From Jiangella endophytica (GTDB taxonomy: Bacteria > Actinomycetota > Actinomycetes > Jiangellales > Jiangellaceae): a stretch of DNA of 64,000 bases. This document shows, one piece after another, positions 35,031-43,709 of the stretch. The DNA lies in contig NZ_QVAI01000004.1 in NCBI RefSeq assembly GCF_003427025.1, positions 1 to 64,000 of the forward strand, in the 5' to 3' direction. A program made the translations under genes and the position numbers. The notes below the pieces were generated by a model, which made no database searches, was not told the origin of the DNA, and saw nothing but the letters and a program-made list of their open reading frames with translations. Within the stretch, counting starts at the first letter, position 1. The number at the start of each line of letters is the position of its first letter.

Positions 35031-35996
35031 ATGGACGAACACATCTCGCGGCTGGCGGCCGGCCAGGGCAACGTCGTGCTGCGCCGGCAGCTCCTGGACG
35101 CCGGCTATTCCGACAACGAGCTCTACCGGCTCCGGCAGCGCGGTGAGCTGGTCCTGATCCGTCGCGGCGCGTACGCCGAGACCAGGATCTGGGACGTCCT
35201 CGACGACCTCGAACGCCACAAGGCGCTGGTTCGCGCGGTCCTGCTGCAGATCAAAGCGCCCGCCGTGCCCAGCCACATCTCGGCGGCCGTGATGCTGGGC
35301 CTGCGGCTGTGGAAGCCCGACCTGTCCGTGGTCCACGTGACCCGGACCGACCTGCACTCGACCCGGCGCGAGGCCGGGGTCCTCCACCACGGGGGAGCGC
35401 TCTCGGACGCCGACCTGGCGCCCGTCGACGACGGCGTCATCGTCACGGCGCCGCATCGCACCGCCATCGACGTCGCGCGGGTGACCGGTTTCGAGCCCGC
35501 GGTCGTGGTGGCCGACGCCGCCCTCACGTTGCTGGCGAACGACCACGATCTGCTGCTGAGGACGCTCGACCGGATGCGCGACTGGCCCGGTGCGCGAGCT
35601 GCTGGGCGGGTCGTCGAGTTCGCCGACGGGTTGTCGGAGTCCGTCGGCGAGTCACGCGCGAGGGTGCAGTTCGAGCGCGTCGGGCTGCCGCGGCCACGGC
35701 TGCAGATCGTGATCGGCACCGAGAATCAGGACCGGGTCGACTTCCTGTTCGAGGACGAATGCACCGTCGTCGAGTTCGACGGGCGGCTCAAGTACGGGCG
35801 GCTGCTGGCACCCGGCACGGACGCCTCCGACGCCGTCTGGCGGGAGAAGCGGCGCGAGGACCGCATCCGCGAGCAGGGATTCGGGTTCGCACGCCTGGTG
35901 TGGGCCGACCTCTACCGGGACGACGTCGTCCGGAAACGGCTCCGCCGAGCCTTCTCGCTCGCGTCCCGGCAGCCGGCGTCGGTCGCACTCAGCTAG
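35031..35996 (+). CDS. AbiEi-antitoxin-like winged helix fused to DUF559/PD-(D/E)XK-like domain
   Basis: Protein of 321 aa. The N-terminus (~1-55, LLDAGYSDNELYRLRQRGEL then IRRGAYAE) matches the AbiEi_4-type winged helix seen in type IV antitoxins. The C-terminal region resembles a DUF559/very-short-patch-repair-like nuclease: E207 (GESRAR), D237 (RVDFLF), E248-x-D250 and K254 (VVEFDGRLKYG). No AbiEii toxin is adjacent. ATG 35031 is chosen; a TTG at 35022 is possible. The gene is the sole cargo between two 61-bp inverted repeats, suggesting a mobile or defence-related unit. Confidence 0.8.
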   Translation: MDEHISRLAAGQGNVVLRRQLLDAGYSDNELYRLRQRGELVLIRRGAYAETRIWDVLDDLERHKALVRAVLLQIKAPAVPSHISAAVMLGLRLWKPDLSVVHVTRTDLHSTRREAGVLHHGGALSDADLAPVDDGVIVTAPHRTAIDVARVTGFEPAVVVADAALTLLANDHDLLLRTLDRMRDWPGARAAGRVVEFADGLSESVGESRARVQFERVGLPRPRLQIVIGTENQDRVDFLFEDECTVVEFDGRLKYGRLLAPGTDASDAVWREKRREDRIREQGFGFARLVWADLYRDDVVRKRLRRAFSLASRQPASVALS

Positions 35997-36005
35997 GACT
36001 CTGTT

Positions 36006-36066
36006 CGCTTCAGCACGAATGCATGGGTGGTGGAGCGTGAACACCCCTGCTGAACGTGATCATTTC
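36006..36066 (-). repeat. Right 61-bp inverted repeat of the mshC-PAC2 cassette
   Basis: It starts 9 nt after the stop of the AbiEi/DUF559-like gene and ends 21 nt before the PAC2 stop. It differs from the left copy at three positions. The cassette spans 34858-36066 (1209 bp). I found no clear target-site duplication outside the ends. Confidence 0.92.
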
Positions 36067-36087
36067 GCCGAGAAGTGGGGGGGAGGG

Positions 36088-36927
36088 TCAGGTGTCGCGG
36101 CGGCGGAGGTAGCGCTCGAACTCGCGGGCGATGTGCTCGCCGGAGGCCTCGGGGAGGTCGACGGTGTCGCGGGCCTCCTCGAGGCGGCGGACGTACTCGG
36201 CGACGTCGGAGTCCTCTTCGGCCAGTTCGTCGACGCCGTGCTGCCAGGCCTCGGCCTGCTCGGCGAGGTCGCCCATGGGGACCGGCACGCTGAGGAGGTC
36301 TTCGACTCGCTGCAGCAGCACCAGGGTCGCCTTGGGGCACGGTGACTGGGCGACGTAGTGGGGGACGGCCGCCCACAACGACACGGCGTCGAGACCGGCG
36401 CGGGTGGCGGCGTCCTGGAACACGCCGACGATGCCGGTGGGGCCCTCGTAGCGCGACTGCTCGAGCCCGAGCGCCTCGGCCTGGTCGGGGTCGCTGGCCG
36501 ACACGGTGACGGGCACCGGCCGGGTGTGCGGCACGTCGGCCAGCAGCGCGCCGAGCGTGACGACCTGCTCGCAGCCGAGATCGGTGGCGACGGAGAGCAG
36601 CTCGGCGCAGAACGCCCGCCACCGCATGTTCGGCTCGATGCCGCGCAGCAGCACGATGTCGCGCTCGTGGTCGTCCGTGCTCACCACCGACAGCCGGGTG
36701 GTCGGCCACTGGATGGTGCGGTTGCCGTCGTCGTCGACGCTGACCATCGGCCGGTTGACCTGGAAGTCGTAGTACTCGTCGGGGTCGAGCTCGGCCACGG
36801 AGCTGGCGTTCCAGACCCGCTCCAGGTGCTCGATCCCGGCCGTCGCGGCCTCGCCGGCGTCGTTCCACCCCTCGAATGCGGCGATCAGGACAGGATTGCG
36901 CAGCTGCCGCGCTCCGTCGTTCTCCAT
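36088..36927 (-). CDS. PAC2 family protein
   Basis: Protein of 279 aa related to proteasome-assembly-chaperone 2 fold proteins of actinobacteria. It begins RNPVLIAAFEGWNDAGEAAT, followed by ARPxxx-like NRPMV and a Rossmann-like GALLADVPHTRPVPV segment. The C-terminus is acidic (ELAEEDSDVAEYVRRLEEA). Bacterial members have no settled role and need not be proteasome-linked. Divergent from metH; convergent with mshC before the cassette. Confidence 0.9.
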   Translation of the reverse strand: MENDGARQLRNPVLIAAFEGWNDAGEAATAGIEHLERVWNASSVAELDPDEYYDFQVNRPMVSVDDDGNRTIQWPTTRLSVVSTDDHERDIVLLRGIEPNMRWRAFCAELLSVATDLGCEQVVTLGALLADVPHTRPVPVTVSASDPDQAEALGLEQSRYEGPTGIVGVFQDAATRAGLDAVSLWAAVPHYVAQSPCPKATLVLLQRVEDLLSVPVPMGDLAEQAEAWQHGVDELAEEDSDVAEYVRRLEEARDTVDLPEASGEHIAREFERYLRRRDT

Positions 36928-37061
36928 CGCGCTCGTCTCCCTGCCTGGAAGGGTCACCACCCCGTCGTCCTCTCGACCAACCCTACGGCTCCCGGACGCG
37001 AAAGGCGCGCCGAGGCTCGTCCCAAAATCAGAGACGAATCGTCCGTATGCCGGACCATTCC

Positions 37062-37089
37062 TTGTGAGCTGGCCGGACGGACCTAGTCT
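37062..37089 (+). promoter_or_regulatory. metH promoter, leaderless
   Basis: -35-like TTGTGA (37062-37067), 16-bp spacer, -10 TAGTCT (37084-37089), then 6 nt to ATG 37096. No room is left for a cobalamin riboswitch in the transcript. Confidence 0.6.
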
Positions 37090-37095
37090 GGCGGA

Positions 37096-40000
37096 ATGCG
37101 CGGGAGCCTGAGGGAAGCCTTGTCCCGGCGCGTCGTGGTCGCCGACGGCGCCATGGGGACCATGCTGCAGGCGGCCGACCTGACTCTCGACGACTTCGAG
37201 GGTCACGAGGGCTGCAACGAGATCCTCAACGTCACACGGCCCGACGTCGTCCGGCACATCCACGACGCCTACTTCGCGGTCGGCGTCGACGCGGTCGAGA
37301 CGAACACGTTCGGCGCCAACTGGGCGAACCTGGGGGAGTACGGCATCTCCGAGCGGATCCGCGAGTTGGCCGAGTCCGGCGCGCGGCTGGCCCGCGAGGT
37401 CGCCGACGACTGGTCGACGGCCGACCGGCCGCGCTGGGTGCTCGGCAGCGTCGGCCCGGGTACCAAGCTGCCGTCGCTCGGGCACATCGACTTCGCCACG
37501 CTCCGCGACGCGTACCGCACCCAGGCCGAGGGCATGCTGGCCGGCGGTGTCGACGCGGTCCTCGTCGAGACCGCTCAGGACCTGCTGCAGGCCAAGGCCG
37601 CGATCATCGGCGCCCGCCGGGCTCTGAAGGCGGCCGGCGCCGAGGACGTCGCGCTGATCGTCAACGTCACCGTCGAGACCACCGGCACCATGCTGCTCGG
37701 CTCGGAGATCGGGGCCGCGCTGACGGCGCTCGCACCGCTCGGCGTCGACCACATCGGCCTCAACTGCGCCACCGGCCCGGCCGAGATGAGCGAGCACCTG
37801 CGCCACCTGGCCCGCTACTCGCGGACCGGCCTGGCCTGCATGCCGAACGCCGGCCTGCCGGAGCTGACGGCGAACGGCGCGCACTACCCGCTGACGCCGC
37901 AGCAGCTGGCCGACGCGCACGACCTGTTCACCGCCGAGTACGGCCTCGCGCTGGTCGGCGGCTGTTGCGGCACGACGCCGGAGCACCTGCGCCAGGTGGT
38001 CGAGCGGGTCGGCGGACGCGAGATCGCCCCCCGCCGCCCGCAGGACGAGCCCGGCGCCGCCAGCCTCTACCAGCACGTCCCGTTCCGCCAGGACACCTCG
38101 TACCTCGCCATCGGCGAGCGCACCAACGCCAACGGCTCCAAGGCGTTCCGGGAGGCGATGCTCGACGGCCGCCTCGACGACTGCGTCGAGATCGCCCGCG
38201 CCCAGACCCGCGACGGCTCGCACCTGCTCGACCTGTGCATCGACTACGTCGGCCGCGACGGTGCGGCGGACATGCGCGAGCTGGCCGCCAGGCTGGCCAC
38301 CGCCAGCACGCTGCCGCTGGTCCTGGACTCCACCGAGCCGGCGGTCATCGAGGCCGGGCTCGAGTGCCTGGGCGGGCGCAGCGTCGTCAACTCCGTCAAC
38401 TACGAGGACGGCGACGGTCCCACCTCGCGCATCCGCACGCTGATGCCGATCATCCAGGAGCACGGCGCCGCCGTCGTCGCGCTCACCATCGACGAGGAGG
38501 GCCAGGCCCGGACGGCCGAGTGGAAGGTCCGCGTCGCCGAGCGGCTGATCGGCCAGCTCACCGGCGAGTGGGGCATGCGCATCGAGGACATCGTCGTCGA
38601 CTGCCTGACCTTCCCGATCGCCACTGGCCAGGAGGAGACCCGCCGCGACGGCATCGAGACCATCGAGGCCATCCGCGAGCTCAAGCGCCGCTACCCGTCG
38701 GTGCAGACGACGCTCGGCGTCTCGAACGTCTCGTTCGGCCTCAACCCCGCCGCGCGCGTCGTCCTGAACTCGGTCTTCCTCGCCGAGTGCGTCGCGGCCG
38801 GCCTCGACTCCGCGATCGTCCACTCCGCCCGTATCCTGCCGGTGTCGCGGATCCCGGAGGAGCAGTACCAGGTCGCGCTCGACCTCGTCTACGACAGACG
38901 CAGCCCGGCGTCCGATGGCCGCGAGGCCTACGACCCGCTCACCCGGTTCCTGGAACTGTTCGAGGGCGTCACGTCGGCGACGGAGGACCGCGCGGCCGCG
39001 CTGGCCGGGCTGCCGCTGTTCGAGCGGCTGGAGCGGCGCATCGTCGACGGCGAGCGCAAGGGCCTGGAGGCCGACCTCGATGAGGCGCTGCTGGCGAAGC
39101 CGGCGCTCGAGATCGTCAACGACACGCTGCTGAACGGCATGCGCACCGTCGGCGAGCTGTTCGGCAGCGGCCAGATGCAGCTGCCGTTCGTGCTGCAGAG
39201 CGCCGAGGTGATGAAGGCCGCCGTCGCACACCTCGAGCCGCACATGGAGAAATCGGACGACGGCAGCGGCAACATCAAAGGCACCATCGTGCTGGCCACG
39301 GTGAAGGGCGACGTCCACGACATCGGCAAGAACCTCGTCGACATCATCCTGTCCAACAACGGCTACTCCGTCGTGAACCTCGGCATCAAGCAGCCGATCA
39401 GCGCGATCCTCGACGCCGCGGAGCAGCACGGCGCCGACGTCATCGGCATGTCCGGCCTGCTGGTGAAGAGCACGGTCGTGATGAAGGAGAACCTCGAGGA
39501 GATCAACCAGCGCGGGCTGTCGGCGCGCTGGCCGGTCATTCTCGGCGGCGCCGCGCTGACCCGCGCGTTCGTCGAGGACGACCTCGCCGAGCTGTACTCG
39601 GGGGAGGTCCGCTACGCCCGCGACGCGTTCGAGGGGCTGCGGCTGATGGACGCGATCGCCAGCGTCCGCACCGACCCCGGCAAGCAGCTCGCCGACGTGC
39701 TGCCGGCGCTGCGCAAACGGCGGGTCGCGCGTACCTCGGCGGCCGGCCGCGACGAGGGCGACGGCGGCGCCGACGTGCGCTCGGACGTCGCCACGGACAA
39801 CGCCGTGCCGGTGCCGCCGTTCTGGGGCACCCGGGTGGTCCGCGGCCTGCACCTCGCCGACTACGCCGCCTACCTGGACGAGCGGGCCACGTTCATGGGT
39901 CAGTGGGGCCTCAAGGGCGGCCGCGGCGGACCGTCGTACGAGGAGCTGGTCGAGACCGAGGGCCGGCCGCGGCTGCGGATGTGGCTGGACCGCCTGCACA

Positions 40001-40599
40001 CCGAGAGCATCCTCGAGGCGGCCGTCGTCCACGGCTACTTCCCGGCCGTCTCCGAGGGCCGCGACCTCGTCGTCCTCGACCCCGACGACCACGGCAAGGA
40101 ACTCGAGCGGTTCACGTTCCCGCGCCAGCGCCGCGATCGCCGCCTGTGCCTGGCCGACTTCTTCCGCCCGCGCGAGTCCGGCGAGGTCGACGTCGTCGCG
40201 TTCCAGCTGGTGACGATGGGCTCCGGCGTGGCCGAGGCCACCTCGAAGCTGTTCGCCGCCAACGCCTACCGCGATTACCTGGAGCTGCACGGTCTGTCGG
40301 TGCAGCTGACCGAGGCGCTCGCGGAGTACTGGCACGCGCGAACCCGCGGGGAGCTGGGCTTCGGCGCCGAGGACGACGCCGAGCTGGGCGGCATCCTCAA
40401 GCAGGAGTACCGCGGGTCGCGCTACTCCTTCGGCTACCCGGCCTGCCCCGATCTCGCCGACCGCGTCAAGCTGGTCCGGCTGCTGCGCCCGGAGCGGATC
40501 GGCGTCGTCCTCTCCGAGGAGCTGCAGCTGCACCCCGAGCAGTCGACCGACGCGCTGGTCGTCCACCACCCCGAGGCGAAGTACTTCAACGCGACCTGA
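37096..40599 (+). CDS. metH: Cobalamin-dependent methionine synthase
   Basis: Cytoplasmic enzyme of 1167 aa that transfers methyl from 5-methyl-THF to homocysteine. Domains in order: homocysteine-binding (~1-310, zinc Cys in GLNCATG and GGCCGTTPEHL), pterin-binding (~330-610, ERTNANGSKAF), helical cap plus B12-binding (~630-870, cobalt ligand H741 in DVHDIGKN), and a C-terminal AdoMet reactivation domain (~890-1167, YRGSRYSFGYPACPD). The linker 865-895 is Arg/Asp-rich. Full length, single gene, leaderless promoter. Confidence 0.97.
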   Translation: MRGSLREALSRRVVVADGAMGTMLQAADLTLDDFEGHEGCNEILNVTRPDVVRHIHDAYFAVGVDAVETNTFGANWANLGEYGISERIRELAESGARLAREVADDWSTADRPRWVLGSVGPGTKLPSLGHIDFATLRDAYRTQAEGMLAGGVDAVLVETAQDLLQAKAAIIGARRALKAAGAEDVALIVNVTVETTGTMLLGSEIGAALTALAPLGVDHIGLNCATGPAEMSEHLRHLARYSRTGLACMPNAGLPELTANGAHYPLTPQQLADAHDLFTAEYGLALVGGCCGTTPEHLRQVVERVGGREIAPRRPQDEPGAASLYQHVPFRQDTSYLAIGERTNANGSKAFREAMLDGRLDDCVEIARAQTRDGSHLLDLCIDYVGRDGAADMRELAARLATASTLPLVLDSTEPAVIEAGLECLGGRSVVNSVNYEDGDGPTSRIRTLMPIIQEHGAAVVALTIDEEGQARTAEWKVRVAERLIGQLTGEWGMRIEDIVVDCLTFPIATGQEETRRDGIETIEAIRELKRRYPSVQTTLGVSNVSFGLNPAARVVLNSVFLAECVAAGLDSAIVHSARILPVSRIPEEQYQVALDLVYDRRSPASDGREAYDPLTRFLELFEGVTSATEDRAAALAGLPLFERLERRIVDGERKGLEADLDEALLAKPALEIVNDTLLNGMRTVGELFGSGQMQLPFVLQSAEVMKAAVAHLEPHMEKSDDGSGNIKGTIVLATVKGDVHDIGKNLVDIILSNNGYSVVNLGIKQPISAILDAAEQHGADVIGMSGLLVKSTVVMKENLEEINQRGLSARWPVILGGAALTRAFVEDDLAELYSGEVRYARDAFEGLRLMDAIASVRTDPGKQLADVLPALRKRRVARTSAAGRDEGDGGADVRSDVATDNAVPVPPFWGTRVVRGLHLADYAAYLDERATFMGQWGLKGGRGGPSYEELVETEGRPRLRMWLDRLHTESILEAAVVHGYFPAVSEGRDLVVLDPDDHGKELERFTFPRQRRDRRLCLADFFRPRESGEVDVVAFQLVTMGSGVAEATSKLFAANAYRDYLELHGLSVQLTEALAEYWHARTRGELGFGAEDDAELGGILKQEYRGSRYSFGYPACPDLADRVKLVRLLRPERIGVVLSEELQLHPEQSTDALVVHHPEAKYFNAT

Positions 40600-40626
40600 C
40601 GGCCGCGGGGACGCGAGGGGACGGCC

Positions 40627-40935
40627 TCAGCCGGGCATGCCGTTGGTCTCGGGCCGGCCGGCCTGCTCGGTGACGGCGAAGCGCACCGACCCCTCCGGGT
40701 CGACCGACGCGTCGAGCGCCTTGTCGTCGAGCATGGCCGCGGCGTCGGCCTCGAGGAACAGCACCGCGCCGGCCTCGTCGAGGATCTGGTCGCCCATCTC
40801 GGGCGCGGGCCGCAGCTCGAGGTCGAGCCCGCCCTCGGCGTTGGCGGCGATGCGCACGCCGGTGCCGGTGGGAAGGTCGTCGCGGCTCTCGAGGTTGCGG
40901 ATGACCGCCGCGGCGTTCTGGGTGAGTGTGAGCAT
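40627..40935 (-). CDS. HesB/IscA-fold protein lacking Fe-S cysteines
   Basis: Protein of 102 aa with the HesB/IscA fold pattern (MLTLTQNAAAVIRNLESRDD, GVRIAANAEGGLDLELRPAP, DAAAMLDDKALDASVD). It contains no Cys at all, so it cannot bind a cluster the way IscA/ErpA do through their three Cys. Cys-free paralogues of this type are common in actinobacteria. GGAGGT lies 10 nt upstream of ATG. Function unknown. Confidence 0.85.
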   Translation of the reverse strand: MLTLTQNAAAVIRNLESRDDLPTGTGVRIAANAEGGLDLELRPAPEMGDQILDEAGAVLFLEADAAAMLDDKALDASVDPEGSVRFAVTEQAGRPETNGMPG

Positions 40936-40996
40936 GGTGATACGCACCTCCGTGGGCGCGCGGGAGCGCACCCGATTCTTCGGTGTGGGGATTGTC

Positions 40997-41014
40997 GGCA
41001 TCGGCACCGATGCC
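40997..41014. promoter_or_regulatory. 8-bp palindrome between IscA-like and HAD genes
   Basis: GGCATCGG-CA-CCGATGCC, perfect. It lies in the 255-bp divergent spacer; a candidate operator. Confidence 0.35.
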
Positions 41015-41190
41015 CGGAGACCGCGGGCCACCGGCCGGCGATCGTACGGCGGAGTTATCGATCCTCTCCCGGCCGACACACGCCGGTTGACGAGCCGCTC
41101 GCATCGCCCACGCTTCCCGCTCCTGGCCCATGAGTCAAGCGAGGTGCGGTCATTCGCCGGATTGGGGTGCCGGGACCGCGGCATGGGACC

Positions 41191-41877
41191 ATGCAGTACG
41201 TGACTTCGCCACTGCCTGCGGCCGTCCTGTGGGACATGGACGGCACCATCGTCGACACCGAACCGCTGTGGATGGGCGCCGAGGAGGCCCTCGTGCACCG
41301 CCACGGCGGCACCTGGACCGACGCCGACAGCCTGTCGCTCGTCGGCAGCGATCTCCTCGAGGCGGCCGCCTACATCCGCGAGCGCGGGAACATCCCGATG
41401 ACGCCCCAGCAGATCGTCGAGCACATGCTCGGTGAGGTGCTGACCGGCATCGGCCAGGGCATCACCTGGCAGCCGGGCGTGTTCGAGCTGCTGACGGAGC
41501 TGCGCACGCTCGGCGTTCCGCAGGCGCTGGTGACCATGTCGTACCGCGAGCTCGCCGACGCCGTCGTGGCCCGGCTGCCCGAGGGCCTGTTCGGCGCGGT
41601 CGTCACCGGCGACGAGGTGACCAACGGCAAGCCGCACCCGGAGCCGTACCTGACGGCCGCCCGCGAGCTGGGCGCCACCGCGGCCGAGTGCGTCGTCATC
41701 GAGGACTCGCCGCGCGGCGCGGCGGCCGGGCTGGCGGCCGGAGCGCTGGTGCTGTCGGTGCCGAACGCGGTCGCGGCGGTGCCTGAGCCCGGGCTGGTCG
41801 TCATCGACTCGCTGGCCGGTGTCCGGGCGACTGACCTGCTCGCATTGTTCGACGAGTCGCGCCTCGACCCGGTGTAA
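41191..41877 (+). CDS. HAD-superfamily phosphatase (beta-phosphoglucomutase/GPH-like)
   Basis: Phosphohydrolase of 228 aa. Motif I WDMDGTIVDTEP with nucleophile D15 and acid/base D17; motif II VTMSYRE; motif III Lys in NGKPHPEPYL; motif IV VIEDSPRGAAAGLAAG. The helical cap (~30-90) places it in subclass IA, acting on small sugar phosphates. ATG 41191 is used; GTG 41200 is an alternative. Confidence 0.9.
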   Translation: MQYVTSPLPAAVLWDMDGTIVDTEPLWMGAEEALVHRHGGTWTDADSLSLVGSDLLEAAAYIRERGNIPMTPQQIVEHMLGEVLTGIGQGITWQPGVFELLTELRTLGVPQALVTMSYRELADAVVARLPEGLFGAVVTGDEVTNGKPHPEPYLTAARELGATAAECVVIEDSPRGAAAGLAAGALVLSVPNAVAAVPEPGLVVIDSLAGVRATDLLALFDESRLDPV

Positions 41878-41901
41878 TGTCACACCGCTATTTCACATGG
41901 T

Positions 41902-41928
41902 CGATTTCGCAATAACGTTGCGAAATCG
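41902..41928. promoter_or_regulatory. Perfect 11-bp inverted repeat upstream of peptide ABC operon
   Basis: CGATTTCGCAA-TAACG-TTGCGAAATCG, arms 41902-41912 and 41918-41928. It starts 24 nt after the HAD stop and lies about 110 bp before the binding-protein ATG. It could be a HAD terminator or an operator; its relatively AT-rich arms favour an operator. Confidence 0.5.
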
Positions 41929-42037
41929 CGACTTCATCCTGACAACTCAGTGACTTCCGATCACACCCGCACGAAGTACTGTCACAGGCCAACCGGTCGG
42001 GAACACCGCCCGGCAGTCGAGCTGTGTGAGGTGTGAC

Positions 42038-43705
42038 ATGCGTGGCATGAGCCTGAACCGCAGGCTGGCCGCGGGAGCCGCGGCCGGTGCACTGGCCCTG
42101 GGACTCACGGCCTGTGGCGGAGACGACGACGAGGGCTCCGCCTCGGGTGATGGTGGCGGCACACTCGTGTTCGCCGGTTCGGCCGATCCGGTGATCCTGG
42201 ACGGCTCTCTGGTGAGCGACGGCGAATCCACCCGGGTGATCAACCAGATCTTCGAGGGCCTGGTCCGCAGCGAGGAGGGCGGCACCGAGATCGAGCCGGC
42301 GCTGGCCGAGTCCTGGGAAGCCAGCGAGGACGGTCTCACATGGACCTTCAGGTTGCGTGAGGGCGTGACCTTCCACGACGGCGAGGCGCTGGACGCCGAG
42401 GCCGTCTGCTTCAACTTCGAGCGCTGGTACAACTTCGCCGGCGTCCTGCAGAGCCCCGCGGTCTCCTATTACTGGGGCACCGTGATGGGCGGGTTCGCCG
42501 CCAACGAGGACCCGGCCATGGGCGAGAGCCTCTACACCGGCTGCACGGCGCAGGACGAGCAGACCGTGGTCATCACGCTGTCGCGTCCGTCGTCGGCGTT
42601 CCTGTCCGCCCTGGCCATGCCGGCGTTCACCATCGCCAGCCCGGCCGCGCTGCAGGAGTACGAGGCCGACGCCGTCAGCGGCACCGGCGAGTCGCCGTCG
42701 TTCGACGGCACGTTCGGCTACGAGCACCCGGTCGGCACCGGCCCGTTCCAGTTCGAGTCGTGGGAACGCGGCTCGGAGGTGCGGCTGTCCAAGTTCGACG
42801 ACTACTGGGACGAGCCCGCGCAGGTCGACGAGCTGATCTTCACCGTCATCCCGGACGGCCCGGCCCGCCGCCAGGCGCTGGAGAGCGGCGAGATCGACGG
42901 CTACGACCTGGTCGACCCGGCCGACGTCGAGCTCCTCGAGAGCGGCGGCTACCTGATCCAGCGCCGCCCGGCGTTCAACGTCGCCTACATCGGGTTCCAG
43001 CAGAACGTCGCGCCGTTCGACAACCTGCAGATCCGGCAGGCCATCGCGCACGCGATCGACTTCGACAACGTCATCCGGACCAACTACCCCGAGGGCGCGG
43101 TGCGCGCGACGCAGTTCATGCCGCCCGAGCTGTTCGGCTGGGCCGACGACGTCACGACGTACGACTACGACCCGGACCTCGCCCGCGACCTGATCGCGCA
43201 GTCGGGGGTCACGAACCTGACGCTACCGTTCTGGTACCCGACCGACGTCACCCGCCCCTACATGCCGAACGCGCAGGCCAACTGGGAGCTGATGGCGGCG
43301 GACCTCGAGGCGGTGGGCTTCACCATCGAGCCGCACACCGCGCCGTGGAACCCGGACTACCTGGACGCCACCCAGACCGGCGGGACGCCGATGTTCCTGC
43401 TCGGCTGGAACGGCGACTTCGGTGACCCGGACAACTTCATCGGCACGTTCTTCCAGGACATCAACCCGCAGTTCGGCAGCTTCGACAACCCGGAGATCTT
43501 CGCCAAGCTCGACGAGGCCGAGCAGGAGACCGACCAGGATGCGCGCGCTGCGCTGTACCAGGAGGCGAACCGGATGATCATGGACTTCGTGCCGGGCATC
43601 CCGTACGTCCACAGCGAACCGGCCATCGCCTTCCGCGAGGGCGTGGACGGCTTCGTGCCCGACCCGTTGTCGAACGAGAGCTTCTCCACCGTCACGGTCG
43701 ACTGA
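42038..43705 (+). CDS. Peptide ABC transporter substrate-binding lipoprotein
   Basis: Lipoprotein of 555 aa, family 5 solute-binding type. The lipobox LTAC puts the lipidated residue at C26, followed by an acidic linker. The SBP_bac_5 domain shows IFEGLVRSE, PALAESWEASEDGLTWTFRL, REGVTFHDGE and HPVGTGPFQFESW. It captures di/oligopeptides outside the membrane. First gene of a five-gene operon; a TACTGT -10 candidate lies at 41977-41982. Confidence 0.93.
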   Translation: MRGMSLNRRLAAGAAAGALALGLTACGGDDDEGSASGDGGGTLVFAGSADPVILDGSLVSDGESTRVINQIFEGLVRSEEGGTEIEPALAESWEASEDGLTWTFRLREGVTFHDGEALDAEAVCFNFERWYNFAGVLQSPAVSYYWGTVMGGFAANEDPAMGESLYTGCTAQDEQTVVITLSRPSSAFLSALAMPAFTIASPAALQEYEADAVSGTGESPSFDGTFGYEHPVGTGPFQFESWERGSEVRLSKFDDYWDEPAQVDELIFTVIPDGPARRQALESGEIDGYDLVDPADVELLESGGYLIQRRPAFNVAYIGFQQNVAPFDNLQIRQAIAHAIDFDNVIRTNYPEGAVRATQFMPPELFGWADDVTTYDYDPDLARDLIAQSGVTNLTLPFWYPTDVTRPYMPNAQANWELMAADLEAVGFTIEPHTAPWNPDYLDATQTGGTPMFLLGWNGDFGDPDNFIGTFFQDINPQFGSFDNPEIFAKLDEAEQETDQDARAALYQEANRMIMDFVPGIPYVHSEPAIAFREGVDGFVPDPLSNESFSTVTVD

Positions 43706-43709
43706 CCAG

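Noticed and set aside
35031..35996. Complete AbiE type IV toxin-antitoxin pair
   Set aside because: No nucleotidyltransferase (AbiEii) toxin gene is adjacent; only the antitoxin-like winged helix is seen.
36928..37095. Cobalamin riboswitch upstream of metH
   Set aside because: The promoter places the transcription start at or next to the ATG, and no B12-box-like sequence is visible.
36088..40569. 1493-codon minus-strand open frame
   Set aside because: Only its last 280 codons encode a real protein (PAC2); the rest is antisense to metH.
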